DNA of 64,000 nt, taken from assembly GCF_029407905.1 (NCBI RefSeq), contig NC_073641.1, forward strand, positions 21,435,001-21,499,000. The letters run 5' to 3'. Made by a program: the position numbers and the translations under genes. Below are positions 33,755 through 44,688 of this stretch, one piece after another. Every line of letters begins with the position of its first letter. Position 1 is the first letter of the stretch. The notes beneath the pieces are model-generated. The model saw only the letters and a list, made by a program, of their open reading frames with translations. It was not told where the DNA came from and searched no databases. Origin of the DNA: Bubalus kerabau. Taxonomy: Eukaryota; Chordata; Mammalia; Artiodactyla; Bovidae.

Positions 33755-34205
33755 TGTCTCGTCACAACAAAGATTTGGAGTGACGGACATTAAAGCCCTC
33801 AGCGTGTCACAGCTCTCGGGTCTTGGACAGACCGTGTTATAGCTCTTAGACAAATCAATGTTAAAGCTCCGTGTTACAGCTCTATTTTATTTAGATAATA
33901 GCAGGAAAATCCATCCTCAAGGCATGAGGGCATGCCGACCCAAAGATGCATAGAGAAGAGCGCCCCAGTGGCAGGAGAGGGAGAGAGAGAGACCCCTGGC
34001 CCTTTGGCTCCTCTTTTTATATGTTTTTTCTCCCCCTGGGCCTGCACTATGTAAATTGGGCCAGGCAGGAGTGTTGTTTGTTCTACCTGAGGTCCTCACT
34101 CCGGTCCTCGGACCTTCCTTTGTTCTATTTTCTTGGGCTTTTCCCTCCCTTATCTTTTAGCCACCACCATTCTGGACTCCTGTTTTCTATTCTAACTACC
34201 TAACA
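33755..34205 (-). mobile_element. Solo LTR of an endogenous retrovirus
   Basis: About 451 bases with TG...CA ends on the minus strand (starts tgttaggtag at 34205). In LTR order it carries a TATA-type box (tataaaaag, minus, 34022-34014) and a polyadenylation signal AATAAA (minus, 33891-33886), followed by a U5-like end ttgttgtgacgagaca. No gag, pol or env is present. ERV class not assigned; no clear flanking duplication seen. Confidence 0.8.
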
Positions 34206-34469
34206 CTTCCATGAATGTTAGTTTCTTTTTCAGAAAATTTTGTTTTCATATAACCACCAGAAATCAATGTTAGGCTTTCAGCTGTGAATTTATTTCAAAG
34301 AATTTGTTATAGCAAAAGAGGTACCATTCTTTTGAGTAGTTGAGATTTTTCTGTTTATAGAGAAGAATTCCTAGGAAATGTGTGCTTAGCTAAAAGTATT
34401 AAAACACTTTTTCTTCAATGTTAATTTTTCTTCCTGTGTTTATGGATAGAAGATTAAAGGCTAAATAGA

Positions 34470-34577
34470 GATCATGGTTAAAGGCTCTGATCATGGTTCA
34501 TTCTCTACTTTGGTCATTTGAGGCGAGTTCCTTTACATCCATGGACTGCTGTTTCTCTTGTATAAAATGATGACTAG
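34470..34577 (+). mobile_element. MIR fragment
   Basis: tcatggttaaaggctctgat, tttgaggcgagttcctttac, and cttgtataaaatgatgac fit diverged sense MIR. Confidence 0.6.
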
Positions 34578-34998
34578 TGTCAACTGAAAAAAAAACCTGC
34601 ACAACCTAAAAATTGACAATTATGTTTTATTTGGACTTCCTGAGAACTTAAGCTGGGGAGACAACCTCTCACATAGCTCTAAGGGACTTCTCTGAAGAAG
34701 TAAGGGAGCAGCCAGGATATATAGGAGTTTTGGCAAAAGAAAAAGAAAAAAAGGTACAGTCATCAGATCAGAACATCAAAAAATTACTGTTAACTAAACA
34801 AAAAATAGCCTTCTCAAGTTAATGAATTTAGTGCTTTTCAGTCCTTTGATATGCCCCTTAACTATCCAGGGCCAGTATCCTGTTTTCTCCACCCTGAATC
34901 CTCTCAGGGTGTACTGTGGGGTAGCTGCATTGACTGATGGCTTGATGGCTGCAACATCCTTCGCTTACTGATACGGCTGGCAACATTCTTCCTCTACA
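34578..34998 (-). mobile_element. LTR-like element, copy 1 of 2
   Basis: Starts TGTCAACTGA on the + strand, which is a CA end on the minus strand, and has AATAAA on the minus strand (34626-34631 on +). It shares a long colinear similarity with 35488 onward: attatgttttatttgga, cagccaggatatata, ctcaagttaatgaatttag, gccagtatcctg. The family is not named here. Confidence 0.6.
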
Positions 34999-35487
34999 GT
35001 AGAGTGACAGTTGAAAAAGATATTCTTAAAAGCGCCTTTCAGATCTAAAATATTAACGATTCTTCCACTGAATTGCTATCTTCTCAACATCAGATAAGAC
35101 TCAGTATTAGTATTGCTGAAAATATATTTGGGGATGTTCTTGATTAAAAAAAAAAAGAGGAAGATCCATATGAAAAAAAAAGATTTTGAGCCCGTGTTCA
35201 AAACTTTAGTCAGGGTGACTTTCATGTCCTAATTTGAAGTAAGTGGAACATTCATTAATGAGAAACTTAGGTAATCCCTCTTTTATCAAGATTAATCACT
35301 TATTTTTAAATGAGTCATTGTGAATCAACATAGCCCATTTGATTCTTCCTAGTTATGAGGTTCTTTTAGTGACTGTCTTAGCCTGCATTAATTAGGAGAG
35401 AATAAAGTACATAGGTCTCCTCTTCACAGTGAAGCCAGGTATAATATAATAACAAAAGCAAATTTTGGACTGAATTCTGATTTCCTC
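34999..35487. other. Unlabelled DNA between two LTR-like copies
   Basis: No retroviral coding sequence recognised; A runs near 35144-35158 and 35173-35182. Confidence 0.5.
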
Positions 35488-36345
35488 TATCAACTGAAAA
35501 ACATGCACAATGTAAAAGCTGAGAATTATGTTTTATTTGGAGGACATACTAAGGACTTAAACCCAGGATACAGCCTCTGAGATAGTTCTGAGTAGCCAGG
35601 ATATATAAGAGTTTTGCAATAACAACAACAGAAAACACTCCCCACCCCCTCCAGAAAAAACAAAACAGTAATTGGAACATCACAGGATTACTAGTTAATT
35701 AAATAAACACCAAACATCTCAAGTTAATTAATTTAGCACTTTTCTTTGTATGGGAAAATGCAAGAGTCTAGGTTCATTGAAATCATTCCTTTGACATGAT
35801 TCCTTTGACTGGCTCCTTAAATCCCGGGAGCCAGTATTCTTTGGTGTCCGTCCTGAAGCCTCTGAGAGTGCACTGTTTGGGAGTGGGAGGGTATGGCTAA
35901 TGCCTTGATGCCTGCAGCATCCTTTGTTTACTGACCGAGCAGGCGGCATTCTTTCACACTATGCAAGTTGTTGCGTTCAAGGAGGTACAAACTGCCATCC
36001 AGCCTCTTTTCTTAAGCTCTGTGGACTCTCAGTAGCCTGTCCTTTAGACATTCTGATAGGTGTCTTAATAGAAGATTTATGCCAGGCTGATGTGGCAGTG
36101 TTCTTGAGGCAGGGTTATTTCCCCTTCTAGTCAGAATTAGGAGATATGTTCCACTTAAGGTCACAAGATACAAGACCCAGTTGAAGCCACAGGTAGACGA
36201 CACCATTTCGATTCCTATATATCCTGGGTTCTTCAGTGGTAAGGGTACAGTTTTTGAATCAATTTCTTGAGTTCTGCTCAGTTCACCTATAAGAATGAAT
36301 TTCTTGGTCTGCTGTGTGAATTATCAAATCTTTTGAGTTACAACT
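35488..36345 (-). mobile_element. LTR-like element, copy 2 of 2 (longer)
   Basis: Starts tatcaactga (the first dinucleotide altered from TG) with AATAAA on the minus strand (35532-35537 on +). About 40 bases present in copy 1 are missing after tgagatagttctgagtag. Similarity to copy 1 runs to about 35960; the rest is assigned by continuity and may be flank. Right boundary uncertain. Confidence 0.5.
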
Positions 36346-36795
36346 CAAGAGAGCAATAATTCATGCTCTTATGAGTAACTGTGTGTGGAGTGTGGACTGT
36401 TCTAAGATTGTTAGATGCCAAAGGATGCCCCTAAGATGAAAGATAAAACTGTCTGTCAGTCTCTCTCTCCCCCACCCCACTGCACTACTCGTGCTGAAAT
36501 ACTTTGATACATTAGTTCAGACTGTTTAACAACATAATAAAACTTTCTAGTAGGTTGTTTCTGTTTGGGTCCAAAGCTGTACCAGTTTTATGTAACTTTC
36601 TCAAAATAGCCCAGGAATATATAAATATGTATGTGTAGATAAATCCCCCCTCTTTTACATAAATAAGAACATGCTATAAATACTGTATGTACCTTGGGGT
36701 TTTTGTAGCATATAAATTCTCCTCAATATCTTTTTAAACCAGCATATATAACACAGGTCTCTTTTTTCAAAATGTTTATTGTGTGAATATGGTTG
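36346..36795. other. Unlabelled DNA
   Basis: Nothing recognised. Confidence 0.5.
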
Positions 36796-36847
36796 TATAA
36801 TTTATAAATTAATCTATATAGTTTATAATTTATAAATTAATCTATAT
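36796..36847. repeat. 28-bp AT-rich tandem duplication
   Basis: A unit starting tataatttataaattaatc at 36796-36823 is followed by 24 identical bases at 36824-36847. Confidence 0.93.
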
Positions 36848-36874
36848 TTATCATTTAAAAAGCAATTCATGTTG

Positions 36875-37531
36875 GTTCAGTCAGTTCAGTCGCTCAGTCG
36901 TGTTTGACTCTTTGCGACCCTATGAACCGCAGCACACCAGGCCTCCCTGTCCATCACCAGCTCCCGGAGTCCACCCAAACCCATGTCAATCGAGTCGATG
37001 ATGCCATCCAACCATCTCATCCTCTGTTGTCCCCGTCTCCTCCTGCCCTCAATCTTTCCGAGCATCAGGGTATTTTCAAATGAGTCAGCTCTTCGCATCA
37101 GGTGGCCAAAGTGTTGGAGTTGCAGCTTCAACATCAGTCCTTCCAATGAACACCCAGGACTGATCTCCTTCAGAATGGACTGGTTGGATCTCCTTGCAGT
37201 CCAAGGGACTCTCAAGAGTCTTCTCCAACACCACAGTTCAAAAGCATCAATTCTTTGGTGCTGAGCTTTCTTCACAGTCCAACTCTCGCATCCATACATG
37301 ACCACTGGAAAAACCATACCCTTGACTAGACAGACCTTTGTTGACAAAGTAATGTCTCTGCTTTTTAACATGCTGTCTAGGTTGCTCATAACTTTTCTTC
37401 CAAGGAGTAAGTGTCTTTTAATTTCATGGCTGCAATCACCATCTGCAGTGATTTTGGAGCCCAGAAAAATAAAGTCAGCCACTGTCTCCACTGTTTCCCC
37501 ATCTATTTGCCATGAAGTGACGGGACTGGAT
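36875..37531 (-). mobile_element. BovB LINE, 5'-truncated, relatively young
   Basis: Minus BovB 3' portion with a (cagtt)n tail at 36875. The break is at about 37531. Few differences from the BovB pattern compared with the copy at 8.4 kb. Confidence 0.94.
36886..37491 (-). pseudogene. BovB RT C-terminal piece, 201 codons open
   Basis: An uninterrupted frame from METVADFIFLGSKI to the natural stop after LSD. It covers only the part downstream of the catalytic boxes (no YADD), including the YGCESWTVKKAQHQRIDAFE and WCWRRLLRVPWTARRSN segments typical of the BovB C-terminus. Without the endonuclease and RT palm it has no activity. It is open because the insertion is young, not because of selection, as far as can be judged. 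Confidence 0.88.
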
Positions 37532-37639
37532 GTGGGTTACATGTCCAATATTTTATATTTTTCACTAGTCTCTGAGTGATTGTAATCATCTGAGTATTCC
37601 CAGTTTGAAAATATTAGGTCTAATTGAAACTGATCAATT

Positions 37640-37910
37640 CAGCTTTTTGTGAGACCATAGATTGGCAAACGTTTTTAAAATAAAGAGCCACATTAATAAA
37701 TACTTTAGGTTTTGGGGGGCCAGAACATTTCTGTCACAGCCACTCAAATCTGCTCTCATAGTACAAAAGCAGCCCATGGTGACGTATAAACGAATGAGCA
37801 TGGCTATGCAATGAAACCTTATTTCAGAACCAGACTAGGGGCTTGGTTTGGCCTGAGGGCCAGAGTTACTGAGCCTGCAGCTAGACCAGCATCTGGAAGT
37901 GACCAGCTTG
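37640..37910 (-). mobile_element. MER20-type hAT-Charlie DNA transposon
   Basis: ttggcaaacgtttttaaaat, ttaggttttggggggccaga, cagcccatggtgacgtataa, acgaatgagcatggctatgc and gggcttggtttggcctgagg give the familiar order of this short non-autonomous element. The exact family name is uncertain. Confidence 0.65.
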
Positions 37911-38306
37911 TGGATGAGTTTCCATAAAACCTCAAGCTCCTAAAAGGCAAGTATTGTATCTTTCCATCTCCAGTTCTCTCTAGTGCCTAGATATATAGTG
38001 AACAAATGTTTTTAAATTTAAAGAATGAATTTGCAGAAGAGGCATTGAATCAATCCGTTGTTTTACCATTTACTGTCTCTGAACATAAACCTGTTGTTTT
38101 TAGTTGAAGATATCACAGTCTCTGGTTGTTGCTCACATATAGAGCTAAGGGGATGTGTAGGTTTTAAAAATGAGCTCTTTACTAATCATACCAAAAAAAT
38201 TTCATCAAGAAATAGAAAAGAATCTAACAAAGCTGAGGAGCCTACTTCATGCTCTAAGTTCCTGCTGTCTTGACTAATATTCTGTTATAAAACTTGCCTG
38301 GATACT
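37911..38306. other. Unlabelled DNA
   Basis: Nothing recognised. Confidence 0.5.
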
Positions 38307-38317
38307 ATGTTTGTATT

Positions 38318-38535
38318 GGACTTTCCAGGTGACTCAGCAGGTAAAGAACTCACCTGCCAGTACGGGTGACGTGGGTTCATTTCCTGGGTTGAGAAGTCCC
38401 CCTGGAGGAGGAAGTGGCAACCCACTCCAGTATTCTTCCTGGGAAATCCCACTGACAAAGGAGCCTGGCAGGCTACATTCCATAGGGTCACAAAGAGTCA
38501 GACATGCCTGCGCCACTGAGCACAGCACAGCAACC
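38318..38535 (+). mobile_element. Bov-tA SINE
   Basis: Head (ggactttccaggtgactcag) and BovA with an (agcac)n-like tail. atgtttgtatt (38307-38317) and acgtttgtgtt (38536-38546) are an 11-bp duplication with two mismatches. Confidence 0.9.
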
Positions 38536-38546
38536 ACGTTTGTGTT

Positions 38547-39734
38547 ACTGGTTTCATTCAAAGTTTCTCATTATGATTGACCCAATTTGTTTTCTGTTAT
38601 CTATAACCAAAAACAATTGAACATCACTGATATGCATATTCTCTTCTTTAAATTCTGAGAAAACTACTCTGAAGTGTTTATTAAGAGCCAGTATTTTTTA
38701 TCAACTGTGCATACATACATGTTTAAGGAGAGAGAGCTAGAAAAAGGACCTGTATCTCACTATGATACAGTTTTATACTCTTCCATTCCTACACCTGCTC
38801 TATAGTATTGACAATATCTATATAAATGTGAATCATGTCTTATAAGCAAATGTGCATTCTAGAATTCATTTCTTCCTAAACCGTGAAGCACTGTCTATAA
38901 ATAAGTTGAACTCCCTGAAACCTGTGTGAACCATATTGCTAGGAAAACATAGGTCAGAGAGAGATATGTTCACCTTCTGAACTAGAGAGATATTTCTAGG
39001 CCTTGTAGCTTATAACTTGAGCCCAGAATGTCAGGCTTCCATTACTTTCGTCCTTTGGTCCAGTCAGATTGTTTCTGATATCCTAGATTTTAATTATTCG
39101 AATTCCCAGTCTTGCTCAGGAAGGTTGGCCTGTGCCAGGTTAGTTAGCTTTAAGCTTAGGGGCTGGAAGGATTGCCATTGGTCCCTGTATCCAACCCAGT
39201 TCCCTCCTTATCTGAAACAGCCAAACCAGCTGGAGCACAAATAACAATGAAATCCTCATGGCCACACCTTCTCAGGAGAAGCTTCAAGTGAAAGAACAGA
39301 AATGAACTTTTCTAAATGGGTTAGCTTGGGTGAAGAACATAACCAAATCAATGGAACCTGGAGACTTAACCTGGCTAGACTTCAAGTCACTGTAGTCTTT
39401 GGGTATGTCAGGATCTGTATGTCATTTCTGCAAGTTTAAAAACATCAAATAACATTGGAAAGGTGCCAGAGGTCAGGTGCAGGTCTATAGGCGGCTCAAG
39501 CAAACGCATCAGGCCTAATCTCCAGAATTATCCTATGAGATTGGTAGTTCTATTTTCTTCACTTAACCACTTATCCAACTTCTTGCAGCTAGGATCCAGA
39601 TTGTTGTCACTGTCGTTGCTGAGTTGTGCCTTACTCCTTTGCAATACAGATCATCTAACTCCAGAGCACCGACTTTTGTGCTAGAATTCACTGTTTAGAA
39701 CTGTGGATCCCGCCAAGGATTCCTATGCTAAACA
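38547..39734. other. Unlabelled DNA
   Basis: No repeat or coding signal recognised. Confidence 0.5.
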
Positions 39735-39840
39735 TTATCCTATCAAACTGTTGGGAAGAATAAATACCATAATGTATGTGGAGCGCTCTGTACACTTCCT
39801 GGCACAAAGTTAAGCACTGGATAAAATGTAGCTATAAATA
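39735..39840 (+). mobile_element. MIR SINE 3' part
   Basis: ccataatgtatgtggagcgc, ctgtacacttcctggcacaa and agttaagcactggataaaat match the MIR 3' end. Confidence 0.75.
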
Positions 39841-40085
39841 CTAGTAACTCAGATAGACTCTGGACAAATTAGCAGGAAACACCTTCTTAATTTTATTTAA
39901 GTGTTAAAAATCATCTAATCAGTATGGTTATTAACAAAACAACAAATACATGACAAGATATATATCATAGTCTTGGAAAAACTGTCTTGGTTTCTTTTTT
40001 GAGGAATTGAATGCAGTGAGAAACAGCTTTCAATGATTGAAAAGTGAGAAGTGTAGGGAATAAGAGACTCTTCTGTATTTACATT

Positions 40086-40128
40086 TGAGGCCTGCCTTTT
40101 TTTTTTTTTTTTTTCTGAGGCCTGCCTT
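40086..40128 (-). repeat. Bare poly(T) tract flanked by a 13-bp direct repeat
   Basis: tgaggcctgcctt at 40086-40098 and 40116-40128 brackets 16 T and one C. This is the footprint expected if reverse transcription copied only a poly(A) tail. Confidence 0.85.
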
Positions 40129-41868
40129 CTTACTTTCAACTTGATCTTCTTAACTGCCTCCTGGCTGGGTCTGTGTCATCTTCAGTTTAAAGACGGTGGC
40201 AGACAAGTCCTAGAATATTTTGTTTGTGTGTACTTGACATGACAAATGATAGTCTCTTACCTAAGAGGCCCCAGATAAGACTTTGGTTATTAAGGCAGGG
40301 AAGGACCAGTGAGAGCAATTGTTTCTGGTCTCTCTTATCAAGCCCAGAACAATCTTTCATTTGCTATATTCATGCCACAAGAGCTAAGTCAATATTAAAT
40401 TCCAAAAAAAGGAAAGAAAAATCCCCCACAGAAACAGCTGTATTCAAAACACAGCCAGTTTACTCCAGCGAATTGCTAGAAATGGAAAAGTTTCCATTTC
40501 CTTTTGTGTTTATCCTTGATAGTTGTCTTATAAAAACTGCCTTTTGTAAATAAGGGAAGCCTAGTTTTTAAACAGCTTTGACTAATATGTGTAGTTGGAG
40601 TATTAAGTTCTATAGAGCTTTAGAAAATTAAAACATCTGAGAGAAAGACATACATCTTTCAAAGAAAATATTTTTTAAGTATTCTGGCTCTATAGTGCAA
40701 TTTTCTCCATCCTACCTATAAATTGGATTGGCTTACTTTTATGTCTATATGGCCACTTAGTCTAAAACCTGAGAGCTATCATTTAAGCTCAGAGTTGGAT
40801 CCCACTGAAAACTTGTTTATGTACTACACTGTCTTGGTTTGTGTTCTACACTGTCTTTATGTAAATGTTTGTTGTTGATGCATACTACAATGGGGAAGAA
40901 TTAGTTTCTTGAACACCAGAAAATACCCACCTGTTGATCTCACTGGGTTGTGAAAAACAACCCAATGGATTGGGTTTGTTGCAAACAACCCAATGGATTG
41001 GTGAATTCTTTGAGAGGAGGAACTAACCTGTGTTCTCTCCAGATCTTATTCAGTTCCAAGACCTGTGTTTAGAATTCTTGAAGTTCTCAGTCAATACTGA
41101 AAAACTAGAAAAGAATCCACAAATTCTTATGACCAAATTAACTGGGTCTGCCCTGATACAGAATTCTGTTTATGGTAGAAATATTTGGTGATTAGGGAAA
41201 TGGAGTGACTACTGCAGACAGCCAGAATCCCATTAGCATGGCACATTAATTACAATAAATGAAAATTGGTGCTTAAAAGAATAAGTTTTGTGAAGTATCC
41301 ATATTTAATATCAGGGAGTGGCCTGAGCCTTGGGGAAGCCTTTATTCGGATTAATAAAGCTGGGCTTTCGTTTTGTTTTCTTGTTTGTATTGTAAAATGA
41401 CTTGTTAACTTGTTGCTTACATACTATTGTGTGAATTTAACTGAATAAAGGTAGAATCCCAGATTTATTACATAGTGTTGACAATGAATGCTCACTCTGA
41501 TGGGAAATTTGTCCATTGTGGGGGTTATCTCCTTCACACTCTTTGAAGTATTTTTCCTCCTTCAGCTTTTCCTAGCTAATGTTCAAGTGTTAAATTTCTT
41601 ACTCTGTAATATAGTTTCTCTCTCTGTTTCTGTCTCTCTCTTTCCCTCCCCAGCTTGGCCTCAGGGACTGAAGTTTACTCAGCTCCCTCGGGCCCTTTTG
41701 CAGTAGCAGGCAAATACTAGATGCTGAATCAATGTTTAATGAATTTCTCTTGAATGGATGTATCTTGCTTCAAGCCATTCATGCAATCATTGAAGAGGAC
41801 AGACAGACCTCTGCTGACCTCCTCTAGCAAACCTCTCTCTAGTAGACCTCAACACTTCAATCTGTACT
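40129..41868. other. Unlabelled DNA with a short direct repeat
   Basis: aaacaacccaatggattgg occurs at 40955-40973 and 40983-41001 (19 bp, 28-base spacing), with self-complementary caat/attg words nearby. The open frame at about 40224-40553 has no family resemblance. A faint L2-like end may lie at about 41690-41765. Confidence 0.5.
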
Positions 41869-41938
41869 CTTTGGTTACAGTTGTTCAACCAGTTACTAAT
41901 CTAACTAATTGTAACCAGTTGAACAACTGAACCCAAAG
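41869..41938. repeat. Imperfect inverted repeat (28-bp arms, 14-base loop)
   Basis: The arms at 41869-41896 and 41911-41938 pair at 24 of 28 positions. The longest perfect stem is cagttgttcaac with gttgaacaactg. Confidence 0.9.
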
Positions 41939-43344
41939 GGTGCAAAGTGAAAACATTTCATTGAGAAGTCGGCTCTGGACAAAGGAAGCACTGCCACACC
42001 CCCCCTTCAGTATGTGAAGGGAAAGTTTCTTCTCAAGTAGAAGCTCCACCGTGCCTCTTTGAATTCTCTTTAGTTTGTAATGCTGTGTAAGTCTACATGT
42101 ACCATCTGGTCTTTGGAAGAGGCTTATTTGAAGTGTAAGGCGCTACCTCCATAGAGGGTAATACTAACCATGTGTTAAGTAACTGTTGTCTGAAGATAAC
42201 TGAGGATATGAACAATAAAAAGTTTTTTTAAATGAGACATGTTTCTTTTATTGATAGTCATCTGTCAAGGTTGAAGTGAGATATACAATGTGAGATGTAG
42301 TATCTGATGTGAAATACACAAGCAGTTGTAGTTGATATAGGGAGTGTATCAATGTGATCAAGAGCAAGAGGCTTTTAAATCATTATTCTAAAATTTGTTT
42401 AGAGAATAAGTTTATTCTTTATTTTTTTAATACATTTATTTCTCTTGATATTGTACCATATACCCAAAACATTATGGTAAAGCTGTTGCTCATTGTTTCA
42501 GAATGCTTTTTCTCTTAGGACCCAGGAAACATTTCTACCTGATGCTTCAGTATCAAGAATAGCCTTATGTTGTCTGAGTAACTTTGAACTGTAAAAGATG
42601 ATGTTCTTTTTTCATACTGGCTGCTAAGAAGCTCACTTTTCACCTGTGGTACCTATGGAATGCATTTTGAACAATAACTGTGTTTTCTTATTTTTCCTTG
42701 GCACCATCAAATCTTTTTTTTTAAGGCAGACTATAATTAATAAATGCATAGCAAACCAAAACCTGTTTCTATATAAGATTACTATTGATATATGAATTTA
42801 TCTAGCTTCCAACCTTATTCTCTTCTTGTCATATATTTCTATTGATTAGGGCTCTCTTGCTCTGTGGAGAATTGATTAACCTTTGCCATGACCCCCATGC
42901 CAAGACCATACCTAACCTATCTTTATGCTCCTGCCTTCAGACCTCTATATCCACCTGTGAGTGCTCTTTCTCCCATGGGGCCTCAAACCTGAATGCAAAG
43001 CTGTCCAGTAGTTGAGCAATTTTTCATAAAAAATCCAAGAACTGGTAGCATAGGTGAATTTGACAATTTTGCTAAAACCTTGAAGTATTGTGAGGAAGAT
43101 CCACATTGACTGTGCTCCATGCAGCCTTCTGTTGTCTTGCTGGTCTCATCTCCTCACCTAGGCATTCCTCTTGGCCTCTTAACTTTCCAAATCAGCGCTT
43201 CTACTCTGACTGTGAGACCTGCCCTAATTGTGAAACTCCCTGGGACTGTGTTAGAGGGCTCCATCCCCTACCCCATCTCTGAATTCTGAGGAATGACATT
43301 TTCTCTGCCTTGTGTACATTTGCTTTTCAGTAATGATTGTTCTT
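41939..43344. other. Unlabelled DNA
   Basis: Nothing recognised. Confidence 0.45.
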
Positions 43345-43965
43345 GATAAAGATATTCACTCAATCACTCAGTCAGTCATTCACTTAACAGACCTCTTAAG
43401 TGTATCTACTATGTTCAAGATACGGGAGATAGTAACATAAATAAATAACATGAATAAAACCCATCCCCCTAAAAGTTCAAATTGAAGAAGCTCAAATCAG
43501 GAGGTTAGAGAGTAGAGATTTAAATAGATTAGAGGAAAAATCTGTGGTGATTGCCATCATTAACATATATATGGGAGTGAGTCTCACCTGGAATGGAAAG
43601 GTGTGATCTCAGGTGAGTTCTAAGGAATGAGTGTGGAGTTGGGGGAGGAGAAGGTGGAGCTTCTAGAAGGAGGGAACTAGCAGAAGCAGAGATGTTGAGG
43701 CAAGGAATCACATGATATGTGTGACAAAGGATCATTGACAAGATCTGAAGCTGGAAATAAACAAGGAGTGATTTCTGGGGCCCTGTGTGCCAGGTTGAGG
43801 ACTTTGAGTTTGTCCTGGAACCATGAAGTATTCCAAGTACTTGTGGGGCAAGGTCAGATCCTAGAGGGTGAATGGAGCAAAAAGCAAGGACAAAACTGGA
43901 AGCCAGGAGTGTTAAAGGTGGCTGCTATGATTTGGACAAACATCACAAGGGCATAAGCTAGGTTA
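43345..43965 (-). mobile_element. Probable L2 LINE 3' region
   Basis: tcagtcattcacttaacaga, tgtatctactatgttcaaga, agaagcagagatgttgaggc, aggactttgagtttgtcctg, and ggcaaggtcagatcctagag give an antisense L2-like order. Confidence 0.5.
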
Positions 43966-44094
43966 GTAGTTCTAGAGATGGAGGGAAGGACATTAACTCC
44001 ATGAATGTTTAGTAGATATAATTTTCATGTTGTATGAGTTTACTTGGGAGGAGGGGACTAGCTATTTAATAAGTAGTTATATCAGTGGTGGAAT

Positions 44095-44688
44095 GGTGAT
44101 TTTCTCGGTTCTTGCCCTCTTCAGGGAAAGAATTCAGTCAAGAGAAATAGAGCTGTTTTAAGTAGCAAGAGTTTTATTAAGCAAAAGCACACTCTTCGGA
44201 AAGGATGAGAGATGAGAGCAGACTGTCTGGAAATGAGAAGCAGCCCACAGTGGGGTGGGGTGGGGTGGGATAGGGTGGGGTTTTTTAGAGTGGTGGTCCC
44301 TCCCTGGGTTCTGCATCTTTTGACTGACAAGTTGATTAACAGTTCTAGTGCACAGGTGCTTACCCGTAAGCATCCAAGAAAAACCCACAATGTTGGAGGT
44401 GACAAAACCCACAATGCTAATTTATTACAAATGTGGCATAATGAACCTGGGTTACTTTGTGTCACCTTGTAGGTTTTGATGCACCTGTGCCAATCTGTGC
44501 TGGTGGTTTTAGTCTTGCTTGGTCCTGATATGGCTGGAAACTTAGAGGTGGTCCTTGGCCACAGAGAGAATCTCTGGGTGGTGTTCTGGTCACCAGTGTC
44601 CAGATGGAGAGGGAAGGATGATCCCATCCTGCCTGGGTGGGGTGGAGACCTGCTCATGTCTGACTACCTACCTACAAGTTATTGGTCA
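44095..44688 (-). mobile_element. Solo LTR of an endogenous retrovirus with a G-rich tract
   Basis: Antisense LTR-like block: aaagaattcagtcaagagaa then gttttattaagcaaaagcac (AATAAA on the minus strand, 44173-44178 on +). The minus-strand start tgaccaataacttgtagg gives a TG end at 44688. A (ggggt)n tract at 44251-44280 lies inside. No retroviral genes accompany it. Left boundary approximate; class unassigned. Confidence 0.65.

Noticed and set aside
33503..33793. 96-codon frame as a possible host exon
   Set aside because: No known domain, no clear splice signals, and its end lies inside an LTR.
34578..36345. Complete provirus with two LTRs
   Set aside because: The 490 bases between the copies show no recognisable gag, pol or env and no primer-binding site was identified.
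39600..39660. Possible BovA/BovB fragment (gttgctgagttgtgccttac)
   Set aside because: Similarity is too short and too diverged to support.
40224..40553. 109-codon frame as a possible gene
   Set aside because: No family resemblance, no supporting splice or polyadenylation context, composition like its surroundings.
41380..41450. aataaa near 41353 and 41445 as a gene 3' end
   Set aside because: Isolated AATAAA words are common in AT-rich DNA, and no upstream exon or downstream GT-rich element was convincing.
44121..44657. 178-codon minus-strand frame
   Set aside because: It lies almost wholly inside the solo LTR and resembles no retroviral protein; regarded as a chance frame.
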